NCBI RefSeq assembly: GCF_002803075.1
Contig: NZ_NNBK01000025.1
Location: forward strand, 38,248 to 102,247
Direction of reading: 5' to 3'
Length of the DNA stretch: 64,000 nt
DNA from: Streptomyces sp. CB01373
Lineage (GTDB): Bacteria > Actinomycetota > Actinomycetes > Streptomycetales > Streptomycetaceae
A program made the position numbers and the translations under genes. Every line of letters begins with the position of its first letter. The stretch's first letter is position 1. Below, piece by piece: positions 43,299 to 51,690 of this stretch. A model generated the notes under the pieces. The model searched no databases. It was not told the origin of the DNA and worked only from the letters and a program-made list of their open reading frames with translations.

Positions 43299-44381
43299 GG
43301 TCTGTGCCGAGTTGAGATCTTCAAGTGAGGCTGCGGAGCCAGATGACCGCGCCGCGTAGGTGGAGTCCGGCGAGGTAGCTGGCCGGGGTTTTGTCGTAGC
43401 GGGTGGCGAGCCCGCGCCACTCCTTGATCTTGTTGATGCAGCGTTCCACTGTGTTGCGGTCTCGGTAGAGCCCGGTGTCATGGGCGGGGGGTCGCCCGCC
43501 CCGGCGGCCCTTCTTCTTCCGGTTGGCTGCCTGGTCGGTCTTCTCCGGGATCACTGCCCGGATACTGCGTCTGCGCAGGTAGGCGCGGTTGGCGCGGGAG
43601 GAATACGCTTTGTCCGCGGCCACGGCGGCAGGGCGGGTGCGGGGCCGGCCGACCGGGCCCCGGACCTTGATGAGCTCCAGGACGGCAGTGAAACGAGGGC
43701 TGTCGGCGGCCTGGCCGGGGGTGAGGACGAAGGACAGCGGGCGGCAGCGGCGGTCTGCTGCCAGGTGCACCTTGCTGGTCAACCCGCCGCGTGAGCGCCC
43801 CAGTTCGGCGGCGCGGAGCCGGGCCTTGCGGCGTCGGCGCAGGCGCCGTCGCTCCTCGCGGACAGCATCCGCCTGCTCGTCCGGTTCGGCTACTTGGGCG
43901 TTCTGTCCCTTTGGCGAAGCCCCTTTTCCTCCGCGACGGCCTTCCCCAGGGCGTCGAGCAGCTCCGCGTCGACGGCCATCCCGGCGGCGTGATGGTGGGC
44001 CCGGGCCACGGTGGAGTCCACGCTCACCAGGTCGAGGTCCGCCTGACCGCGCGCGGCGGCCTCGGCGATCACCGCTTCCATCAGCGTCTGGAAGACCCCG
44101 GACCTGGCCCAGAGGTGGAACCGTCCATAGACGGTGGACCAGGGCCCGTACCGCTCGGGCATGTCGCGCCACGGACCGCCCGTGCGGAACCGCCACATCA
44201 CGCCGTTGACGAGTCTGCACAGGTCAGGAATGGGACCGCGTTCGCCCAGCGGCAACAGCGGTTCGAACACGGTCCACTCATCGTTCGTGAGATCACCCCG
44301 GATCATCCCGCCTGTCTACCGCCCCGGCCCGGCCGGGACAGCGAAACAGCGAAACCCGCAATCTCAACTCAGCGCAGGCTC
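43299..44381 (-). mobile_element. IS5-family element (two-frame transposase)
   Basis: Bounded by imperfect inverted repeats: GGTCTGTGCCGAGTTGAGAT at the left, and the complement of AGCCTGCGCTGAGTTGAGAT at the right (16 of 20 match). The inside is filled by two overlapping minus-strand frames forming one transposase. Size about 1.08 kb. It looks structurally complete and may be active. Confidence 0.8.
43321..44306 (-). CDS. IS5-family transposase, read through a -1 frameshift
   Basis: ORF 1 starts at ATG 44306 (MIRGDLTNDEWTVFEPLLP) and carries the first catalytic Asp in VSVDSTVARAHHHAAG; it ends at 43890. ORF 2, in the -1 frame, continues with GRSRGGLTSKVHLAADRRC, VAADKAYSSRANRAYL (second Asp) and YRDRNTVERCINKIKEWRGL (Glu) to 43321. 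The frames overlap at GGAGGAAAAGGGGCTT (complement of about 43918-43933), an A4G4 slip site, as in other IS5 elements of the two-frame class. Both halves are intact. Confidence 0.85.
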
Positions 44382-44493
44382 TGGTCTAGTGAGTGCGGAG
44401 CCTACGGGCGCCTTCCTGAGCCCGCTACGCACAGCCACAGGCCACCTGATGACCTCCGCTCTCAAGGTCGCATGCCGCGTCATCCCACCCCCT

Positions 44494-45279
44494 TTAGAAG
44501 AAGCCGCCGTCGATGGGCAGGGTGCGGCCTGTCATGTAGGCAGAGTCGTCGGAGGCGAGGAAGGCGTAGCCGGCGGCAATCTCCTCGGGTTGCGCCAGAC
44601 GGCCGAGCGCGCCGTGCACTGCGGTCCACTGGTCCAGGGGCATGGTGTTCCTCAACTGGGGGTGCTGGTAGAGGGCGCCGGCTTCGGCGGCCATGTCGGT
44701 GGCGGTACCGCCGGGCGCGATGGCGTTGATGGTGATGTCGCGCTGGCCGAGTTCGGCGGACAGGTTGAGGACCATTGCTTCCACGGCTGCTTTGGATGCG
44801 GCGTACAGGGTGTGGTGGAACACTGCGTGGGATGCGCTGGTGGAGGAGGTGAGCACGATCCTGCCGCCTGCGCCCATGTGGGCGGCGGCGTACTGGGTGG
44901 CGAACAGCTGGCCGCGGGTGTTGATCGCGAAGACGCGGTCGAAGTCGGCTGGGGTGATGTTCTCCAGAGCGTCGAAGTGCTCGATGCCCGCGCAGGATGC
45001 CAGGACGTCGAGCTGTCCGAACTCGGCTACGGCCCGCTCGATCAGTGCCTTGGTCTGGTCGGGGTCGGCGACGTCGGCACGGAGTGCGAGGGCGCGGCGG
45101 CCGTCCGCGGTGAGTGCGGAGACGAGGGCCTGCGCCGCTTCCTGGTTGCTTCGGTAGCCGATCACGATGGCGGCACCCTCCACGGCCAGCCGCATGGCGA
45201 CCGCAGCGCCGATGCCCCGGCTGCCGCCGGTCACCACGGCGACCTTGCCCTCGAAGCGTGAGCTGTGCACTGCTGTCAT
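44494..45279 (-). CDS. SDR-family oxidoreductase
   Basis: 261 residues from ATG 45279 behind GGAAGG. Classical SDR: VAVVTGGSRGIGAAVAMRL (cofactor), LASCAGIEHFDALENI, IVLTSSTSAS with the catalytic serine, YAASKAA (Tyr-x3-Lys) and the C-terminal YMTGRTLPIDGGFF. Probably NADP-dependent, substrate unknown. Not obviously linked to its neighbours. Confidence 0.95.
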   Translation of the reverse strand: MTAVHSSRFEGKVAVVTGGSRGIGAAVAMRLAVEGAAIVIGYRSNQEAAQALVSALTADGRRALALRADVADPDQTKALIERAVAEFGQLDVLASCAGIEHFDALENITPADFDRVFAINTRGQLFATQYAAAHMGAGGRIVLTSSTSASHAVFHHTLYAASKAAVEAMVLNLSAELGQRDITINAIAPGGTATDMAAEAGALYQHPQLRNTMPLDQWTAVHGALGRLAQPEEIAAGYAFLASDDSAYMTGRTLPIDGGFF

Positions 45280-45574
45280 GAGGCGCCTTCCTTCCGCTGC
45301 GAGGATGTGTCGGTGGTCATGGGCCGGGTGCGCCGCCGTCGGCGCACCCGGCCCAGCACTCGCGGTCCGTGCGGTCCTCTGAAGCCGGTCATGGGATCAC
45401 CCTCGCTTCGTCGGCCGCATGCCGCATCCCCAAGTCTGCGCGGCCTGGGGCCGTGGAGCGCATCTGCCACCCCGGAAAGCGACGCGGTCGAGATCCAGGC
45501 CCCGGGGTCTTCGCGACCAAGCTCCACGACGCACTGCTCGCGAGCCCCGAGACCCGCGACGAACTCGGCGCGGC

Positions 45575-46291
45575 ACCCAGCACATCCTCGACGTGCTCGA
45601 CGTCCTGCACCGCGACCGCCTCGCCCTGCGCATCCACGACGGCGCGTTCTCCGCCATGGACCTCACCGCCCGCCACCCGCGCACCGGAGAGCTCCTGTCC
45701 ACCGTGAAGTTCATGGTGCAGACCCTCGCTGCTGCCGGCGAACTCCAGCGCGATCTCCAGCGCGAGCTGACGTACGACGGACTACGGGCTGCCGAGGCGA
45801 AGGGCAACAAGGGCGGACGCCGCCCGGCAGTCACGGCCGGGAAGACCGAGGGCGTGCGCGCCGCGTACCTGGAAGGCCAGTCCATCGCCGCCCTCGCCCG
45901 CGATCACAACGTCAGCCGCGGCGCCATCCGCACCGCCGTCGCGGACCTGCTGCCCGAGTACACGCCCGTCGACGCGGGCACCCCGGCCCCGGAGCTGTCG
46001 GTGGTCGTCGACATGCCGGGGAAGGTGGCCGACTTCCTCCGCGCCGCCGATCTGGCACCCGTCGAGCGCGCCGTGCTCGACCAAGGCGTGACCGTACGGC
46101 GCGGCCAGGGCTACACCTTGCGCATCACCGCTGTGCCCGCGATCCACCGCCGACTCCTCGACCTCTGCCAGGCCCTCGACGGCGCCGCGGCGGTCCCGAC
46201 CCAGCGCAAGGCCCGCCGCGAGTCCGAGAACCGCGTCAATCTGCATGCCCCCACTACAGATCTCGGAAGTCAGTCACGCTCCGCTACATGA
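45575..46291 (+). pseudogene. Serine recombinase tail with C-terminal extension
   Basis: The frame reads ILDVLDVLHRDRLALRIHDG and ELLSTVKFMVQTLAAAGELQ, then RDLQRELTYDGLRAAEAKG and the HTH EGQSIAALARDHNVSRGAIR, the second half of a resolvase/invertase. Its catalytic N-terminal domain is missing; a related piece (FATKLHDALLASPETRDEL) lies in another frame upstream near 45510-45560. After the HTH an unusual ~90-residue extension follows (VVVDMPGKVADFLRAADLAP, VTVRRGQGYTLRITAVP). The extension is not recognised. Confidence 0.6.
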
Positions 46292-46392
46292 CGGGTAGCG
46301 GCAGACACCTCACGATGCCAAGACGTCAAGTTGCCCGCGCCTTAACCGGGGGTGATCGGACAGTCGCGATCACCGGGCGCGAGAATAACGGC

Positions 46393-47169
46393 ATGGTCAT
46401 GGCACGACATTTGTATGCCTCCTCTCCTGTGGTCGACGGTCTGCCGCTGCTGGCGGAGCCGGAGTTCTGGGCCGCCCACCTGTTCGACCTGTACGGCGAT
46501 GCACTGGTGGAGTCCTTCGGTGTTGACCCGGCGGACGTCGAGGGCATGCTGGAGCGCCTGTGCGACAAGGCCGCCTGGCCGATGTTCCGAATTCCGCTGG
46601 CGGGCGGACACAGCGTCCTCGTGCACTACAACAGCGGTGAGGAGTACACCTCCACCGACTACTTCGTCGTCCACCCCGACTGGTGGACGAATGACCTGGT
46701 CCTCGCCAGTACCGACGAGGATCGCATCGGCCCCGGCCTGTGTTGGGCCGAGCTCGTTGCTCTCCTTGACACCCCAGGGGACGGAGAAGGAGTGACCGAC
46801 CCGCATGCCCGGCTGCTTCTTCTGCTGCCCGTGCTGGGCGACACGGACATCCCGGCCGAAGCAGTCACCCTGGTGAAGGACGCACTCATAGCCCACGGTG
46901 CCCCGGACGACTGCGGGCCCCTGGCCCGCCTTCTCCTCCAAGGACACCCGATGTGGGGAGTCGCCCCCTGGTCCTACGACGAGGACGAGCGCGCCTGGAT
47001 CTGCGCAGGCGAAGACAGTCCCCGCGAAACGCCGCTGGGCGATCACCTCCCTGACACGCAGCGCGCGGCCCTGGAGGACTGCCTCACGCCGGTGGGCAGC
47101 TGCTCCGGTCAGGCGGCACTGGCTTCCGGCACCGGCGCGGCCACGGGGAATGCCCGGAATTCGTCATAG
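46393..47169 (+). CDS. Conserved hypothetical protein, 3' end altered by IS110
   Basis: 258 residues from ATG 46393 (or ATG 46399). Acidic, cytoplasmic, with PLLAEPEFWAAHLFDLYGDA, GHSVLVHYNSGEEYTSTDYF, LCWAELVALLDTPGD and LLQGHPMWGVAPWSYDEDE. No family function is recognised. The last ~20 codons (from about 47105) overlap the 3' end of the IS110 transposase frame in the opposite direction, so the original C-terminus was probably replaced by element sequence. Relatives should end near ALEDCL. Confidence 0.65.
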   Translation: MVMARHLYASSPVVDGLPLLAEPEFWAAHLFDLYGDALVESFGVDPADVEGMLERLCDKAAWPMFRIPLAGGHSVLVHYNSGEEYTSTDYFVVHPDWWTNDLVLASTDEDRIGPGLCWAELVALLDTPGDGEGVTDPHARLLLLLPVLGDTDIPAEAVTLVKDALIAHGAPDDCGPLARLLLQGHPMWGVAPWSYDEDERAWICAGEDSPRETPLGDHLPDTQRAALEDCLTPVGSCSGQAALASGTGAATGNARNSS

Positions 47170-48347
47170 TTCTCGCCTTGTTGGAGGCAGTGGTAGAGCT
47201 GGCCGAGCATGCGGTTGAAGAGGTTTCTCTGGGCAGCTGCGTGTCAGTCTCCTTGCCCGCGTCGTCGCCGGTAGTGGGTCATGGCGCCGGGCGAGCCACG
47301 GAGGGCGGAGAAGGCCCACAGGTAGCCGGCGTGGTTGAGCCGGTCGTTCTTCACCCACCGCCGGGTGATGGCCGACTTCTTGCCAGAGGCCCTGGTGATG
47401 GGTGAGGAGCCGGCGTATGCCTTCAGCCCGCGGGCGTCGGCGAAGCGGGTGCGGTCGTCTCCGATTTCGGCGAGTACTCGAGTGCCGAGCTGAACGCCCA
47501 GACCGGGGAAGCTCACCAGGATCTCGGCGTCCGGGTGCCGAGGGAACTCCTCTTCCACCGCCTTGGCCAGGTCGTCGGCGGCTGTGCAGGCAGCTTCCAG
47601 TTGGATGAGGAGGGCGAGCATCTGCTTGCCGAGCGCATCTTCGACCAGCGGCGGCTGGTGAACCCACTCAGCGCGGAAGACATCGCGGAGACGGTCGGCT
47701 TCCTCCTCGATGCCACGCTTGCGGCCGGCGCGCTTGAGCGCGGCCTGGAGCTGCGTGCGGGTCAGCCGGGCGGCCCGAGCGGGGGTCGGTGCAGCCTTCA
47801 GAAGCTCGCGCGCCTCAGGACGGCACAGTCCATTGGCCCACTTTGCGAAGGCTTCCAGGACTGAGGGGTAGTACTCGCGCGGCAGGGAGCGGAGTTGGTT
47901 GGCGATCTGCTGCCGGTTCCACGTTGCGTCCTGCTGAGCCCGGGCGAGCACAGCGATGGCGCGGGCGACGTCCGAGTCCTGGGGCAGCGGGCGATGGGCG
48001 TGCATGTCGGTGCGGAGGATGTTCGCCAGGACCAGGGCGTCGCCAGGGTCGGACTTTTTGCGAGAGACGCTGTGGCGGTCACGGTAGCGGGCGGCGGACA
48101 TCGGGTTGATCGCGAAGACCTTCCGGGTCCCGGTCCGTAGGACGGCGACCAGCAGGCCCCGGGACGTCTCGATCGCCACCGGGATCGGCTTGTCCTCACT
48201 GTCGCCGTACTCCCCGAGCAAGTCGAGAAGGATCTTGTAGCCGACCGCGTCGTCGGTGATATGGCGCTTGGCCAACAGTTGGCCGGAGTCATCGACAAGG
48301 GCGACGTCGTGCGCATTTTCGGCCCAGTCGATTCCACAGTAGATCAA
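47109..48347 (-). pseudogene. IS110-family transposase with a premature TGA
   Basis: Starts at TTG 48347 behind GGGGAGGAG. DEDD-type N-terminal domain: IYCGIDWAENAHDVALVDD, VAIETSRGLLVAVL, SRKKSDPGDALVLANIL. Transposase_20 domain with FPGLGVQLGTRVLAEIGD and the serine region AYAGSSPITRASGKKSA. The frame stops at TGA 47244-47246 after RRRRGQGD, but the same frame continues as HAAAQRNLFNRMLGQLYHCL to a TGA at 47109. Relatives have tryptophan at the stop position (GDWHAAA), so a TGG to TGA change removed the last ~45 residues. Confidence 0.85.
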
Positions 48348-48780
48348 GTTGGCTCCTCCCCTGAGCACTCGGCTTTGCACTGGTCACGAGCGCATGCGGG
48401 CCGCGCGTCACGCTAATCCCAGGCCTCAACCGGTCGACGGCTGGGCCGACACCTCACCAGTTGTTCGCGGCACCAGCGCACCACGCGGGCCTCGGCCTGA
48501 GCAGGAGCTCAGACGGCTCGCGCGCGGTAAGAGGTCTCCGTGTAGTGGGCTCGTCCCACAAACGCTAACGAGGAGCGGCAGTCAGGGTGGTGGCGTCCGC
48601 CCATGCAGTCGGGGACGCCGAAGGCCGCCGGTCTACGGCGAGGCGTTCGGTGCCGGCTATACGAAAGGCATCCCTTCGGCGTCCCCTCGGGCAGCCAGAG
48701 CTGACCAGGTGATCAGCAATGCTGCTCGAACAACACCGGGGCTCAACGGCTGTCCCACGGTGGCGTTAGCAACGGATTAG
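48348..48780 (-). ncRNA. Non-coding 5' part of IS110, candidate bridge RNA region
   Basis: No reading frame of merit. It is the region upstream of the transposase start, between the element end and the gene, where IS110-group elements encode the bridge (seeker) RNA that pairs donor and target DNA. It contains a perfect 14-bp inverted repeat GGGGACGCCGAAGG (48611-48624) and its complement (48673-48686) enclosing 48 nt. Assignment rests on position and the dyad; loop-to-target pairing was not established. Confidence 0.4.
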
Positions 48781-48783
48781 CTA

Positions 48784-49471
48784 TACGAGTACAGGGCCGC
48801 GTACGCCGACGGCACCCTGGCCTACATCGCCTACCACACCGGCAACCCGACCGAGGCCGTAACCAAGGCGGCCCGCGCCCTGACCTACGGCGGGCTCGGC
48901 GACGTCGCCATACGACGCCTACAAGCCATCAAGGCCCGTGCACACGCACACCTCGGCGACGTCGTATCAGCCCGGCGCGCCATCCAACTCTCCACGGGAC
49001 GGTGGACAGGACCGCTACGACGATCTCCACGACGAGATCGGTGGAGAGTTCACGTTCTCCCTTGAGCGACTGGCCATGTCCACCAGTACGACCGCGCTGC
49101 TCATGGGGGACGCGGAGCGGGCCGAAGCGGACGCCCAACGCGCCTTGGAACTCCTCGCGCAGCGGCCGCAGGAAGCCCAGTCCGCTCACGTGCGGGCGGG
49201 CGCGGCCGCCGACCTCGCGCACGCCCGCCTCCTGGCCGACGACGTGGACGGCGCAGCCGACGCCCTTGAGCTGGTCTGGGCTGTGCCCGCGGACCAGCGC
49301 AAGACCGGCATCGTCGTCAGGACGGCCCGTATCGCCCGGCACCTGACGCGCCCCGTCTACCACGGGGCGCCGCTTCCCACGACGCTGCGGGAACAGATCG
49401 AGGACTTCAACCGGGTGTCCCCGCCGCACCGTCTGGCCCCGCACGTGGGCCTCCTCGCCATCGAGAGCTGA
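48784..49471 (+). pseudogene. TPR-type regulator remnant, cut by IS110 and frameshifted
   Basis: Starts abruptly inside a gene: YEYRAAYADGTLAYIAYHTG, ALTYGGLGDVAIRRLQAIKA and HAHLGDVVSARRAIQ, a TPR helical array. Near 48990 it shifts by +1 to DRYDDLHDEIGGEFTFSLER, then GDAERAEADAQRALELLAQ and so on, ending RLAPHVGLLAIES at 49471. This is the C-terminal sensor part of XRE-TPR regulators common in Streptomyces; the HTH is gone. Confidence 0.65.
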
Positions 49472-50090
49472 TCACAGCGAGGCGAGGATCTTCGCCTCCT
49501 TCTCAGGGGTGATCCCGTGCTCCGCCCACCTCGGGTGGTCCACGGGACGCCCGTCCGCCGCCCACCACCGCCACGTGCATCGCCCTGAAGAAGGCCAGCC
49601 GCTGCACCATCACCATCACCGGCGGCACCGAGTCCGGCCACAGCAACGGCGAGTACTCCCACGCCAAGCTACAAGCTCGACCTGCGCACCCCGCGACGAG
49701 GGCCGCTGCGTCACCAACTGGATCAAGACCACCCAGCGCAAGGGCAAGCCCCGCGGCAACGACACCCGCTGGCATGGCACCCTCAACGGCATCTCCCTCG
49801 AGTTCGTCTACGAGACCCCCGCAACGGCGGCATCCACTGGGACCTCACCTTCAAGTAGGCCCACCTCCTGCCCCACCAGCGGCCGCGCCTCCCTGCCCGC
49901 TCGCGGTCCGGCTCGTGGTAGTCCGACGCCGTGGTGCAGCAGCACCACGGCGTCGGTCGGCGGCTTCTCGGCAGCCTGGAGGACCGCCCCTGGGGCTGAG
50001 CTGTTGCCCCGTACCTTGCGGCTGGTATCCGCCTTCGGCAGATTGAGGAGCCACCTGTAGGCGCAGGGGGCCCGCTGCTACTCTGCCGAC
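49472..50090. other. Decayed region without an intact gene
   Basis: Between 49560 and 49858 there are short codon-biased pieces in shifting frames (ALKKASRCTITITGGTES; YKLDLRTPR; GRCVTNWIKTTQRKGKPRG; then GGIHWDLTFK before a TAG near 49858), which look like one small protein gene broken by several frameshifts. Nothing is recognised in 49860-50090 except the start of the antitoxin gene. Confidence 0.35.
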
Positions 50091-50321
50091 ATGGCGAAGC
50101 GCAGCATCGAGGTACCGGTAGACGACGCCGCGTACGCGGCCCTTGCAGAAGAGGCCAAGCGCACTGGTCTCTCCGTGCCCGAGCTGGCCGGCCGGGTGCT
50201 CTCGAACGACGCCAACCGGCGCCGCTTCCTCACGGCCGCACAGGACTTCACCGAGGCGTGGGGGCCCGCTTTCGACGAGGAGTTCGGGCGGGCCGCCCAG
50301 CCGGACGGTGCCGCCGCGTGA
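50091..50321 (+). CDS. Antitoxin-like protein (partner of Doc-like toxin)
   Basis: 76 residues from ATG 50091. Begins AKRSIEVPVDDAAYAALAEE, then RTGLSVPELAGRVLSND: a ribbon-helix-helix or Phd-like DNA-binding start followed by an acidic C-terminal half (FTEAWGPAFDEEFG) suited to block a toxin. Its stop overlaps the toxin GTG (GTGA). Expected to neutralise the toxin and repress the operon. Confidence 0.7.
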   Translation: MAKRSIEVPVDDAAYAALAEEAKRTGLSVPELAGRVLSNDANRRRFLTAAQDFTEAWGPAFDEEFGRAAQPDGAAA

Positions 50322-50692
50322 TCCTGCAGGTTGACCGGGCCTGGCTGCTGGACGTGGCGCACCAGCACCTGCGCCAGGACCCGGACGTGACCGACTACGG
50401 CAGTCTCGCGGCCGCCGTCGCCCGGCACGCCGACCAGGTGCTGGACGTCCCGGTGTATGCCGAGCCCCACCACCGGGCGGCGGCTCTCATGCAACTCCTG
50501 ATCCAGGTCCCCGCGCTGGAGTTCCGCAACGAACTCTTCGCGTCCGTCGTCGCTGCGGCGTACCTCACCGCGTCCGGGCTGACGGTGACCGCCGAGCCGA
50601 AGGACGCCGTCGCCCTGGCCGCCCGGGTCCGCGACGGGCTCAGCGTCCGGGACCTGGCGCACGAGATCCGCCGCGGGTGGATCGCCGGATGA
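50318..50692 (+). CDS. Doc/Fic-fold toxin with altered active site
   Basis: 124 residues from GTG 50318, coupled to the antitoxin. Helical pattern of Doc: ILQVDRAWLLDVAHQHL, YGSLAAAVARHADQVL, PHHRAAALMQLLIQVPALEF, RNELFASVVAAAYLTASG. The canonical Fic loop HxFxDGNKR is replaced by PALEFRNELFA, lacking the catalytic histidine. Similar altered Doc proteins occur in Streptomyces toxin-antitoxin pairs. Whether it still kinases EF-Tu like Doc is doubtful. Confidence 0.7.
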   Translation: MILQVDRAWLLDVAHQHLRQDPDVTDYGSLAAAVARHADQVLDVPVYAEPHHRAAALMQLLIQVPALEFRNELFASVVAAAYLTASGLTVTAEPKDAVALAARVRDGLSVRDLAHEIRRGWIAG

Positions 50693-50939
50693 TCGCAAGT
50701 CCCCGGCCTCCACGGGCCCGGTCGACAAGGGGTAGGCGCTGCGGTTCGCGGCCCCGCAGGCCCGGGTGGGGCCACCAAGCCATCGACGAAGACGCACCTC
50801 GAGCCGCGCTACCTGCACGGCCCTCCACTGTGGTTCGGCAAACCACGACTGGACCGGCTCGCCGCGCTTGCGGCAACGACCCCAGAGATGCTGCAGCGGA
50901 CTCTGGCCGAGCCCGGATCAGACCTCGTCTTCGTCAGAC

Positions 50940-51343
50940 CACTGCCCGATCAGAGTGAAACTGATCATGCGGAGGCCCAGCTCTGCTTCGAGATCCGGCG
51001 AGACGCCGCGGGGCGGGGCCTGACCATTCGCACCCTGGCCCAACGGCATAACGTTTCACGGCGGACCGTTCGACGCGCGCTCAGCGCTGTCGATCCACCC
51101 GCCCACGCGTTGACTCACCGGCGAACGACCGCTGTTGTCGACCCACTGCAAGCGCTCATCGATCCCATGCTGGAAGAGGGCATGATCGCTAAGGGGATCT
51201 GGATCAGCCTCGTCGATGAGTACGCCGTCACCGTCTCCATGAGCACACTCGTCCGCTATGCCGCGAAGTGGCGTCTCGATCGGGACCGGCACGGGCAAAC
51301 GCGGCCGGTGTACTTCCCTCGCGACTCCCGCCGCGAGGCCTGA
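50940..51343 (+). pseudogene. IS21-type transposase N-terminal fragment (HTH part)
   Basis: The frame contains LTIRTLAQRHNVSRRTVRRA and then IAKGIWISLVDEYAVTVSMS with TLVRYAAKWR, the tandem HTH region of IstA-like transposases. No DDE core follows; the frame ends at 51343. It is open upstream to about 50770 with no clear start. A non-functional fragment. Confidence 0.5.
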
Positions 51344-51449
51344 CCTCGATCAAACCGTGACTGATCGGCGTAGTTGGCCGGCCTGTCCGACTACGTGCAC
51401 ACCGCGGGACGCAGCGGGGGGTGCCTCTATGTCTTTCGTCAAGCGAGCC

Positions 51450-51690
51450 GGGGGCTCCTGGGTTCGTAGAAGGTTCCGTCGCGGAGCATGGCGAAGAGGA
51501 GCTGATGCGGTGGCGGGCAAGGCGGAGGAGGGCCTGGGTGTGGGTTTTGCCGCAGGCTCGGCAGCGGTCGTAGTAGCCGCGGGAGGCGGGGTCGTGGAGG
51601 GCTGCGAACGCGGAGAGGAACATTGCGCGTTTCAGTTGACGGTTCCCGCCTCTGGGGGCGTGTTCGCCGTGGATCGACGTGCCGGACTGC
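51450..51690 (-). pseudogene. IS110-family C-terminal remnant
   Basis: Minus frame HGEHAPRGGNRQLKRAMFLS, AFAALHDPASRGYYDRCRA and GKTHTQALLRLARHRI is the Transposase_20 tail of an IS110/IS902-type element, different from the one at 47-48 kb. Continuing toward 51455, AMLRDGTFYEP appears in a shifted frame. It directly abuts the broken JmjC gene and probably entered at its 5' end. Confidence 0.7.

Larger units (their letters stand above)
47105..48780 (-). mobile_element. IS110-family element (transposase killed by one nonsense codon)
   Basis: Bounded on the left by the end of the hypothetical gene and on the right by the abrupt start of a truncated TPR gene at about 48784. It contains the transposase frame (47109-48347) and about 430 bp of non-coding DNA 5' of it. 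IS110 elements have no clear inverted repeats, so the exact ends are uncertain by tens of bases. Confidence 0.7.

Noticed and set aside
43299..44381. Two separate hypothetical genes in the IS5 element
   Set aside because: The two frames carry complementary parts of one DDE transposase and share a slip site, so they are one gene.
45276..45527. 83-aa minus-strand ORF upstream of the SDR gene
   Set aside because: No ribosome site, no codon bias and no recognisable domain; it covers part of the decayed recombinase region.
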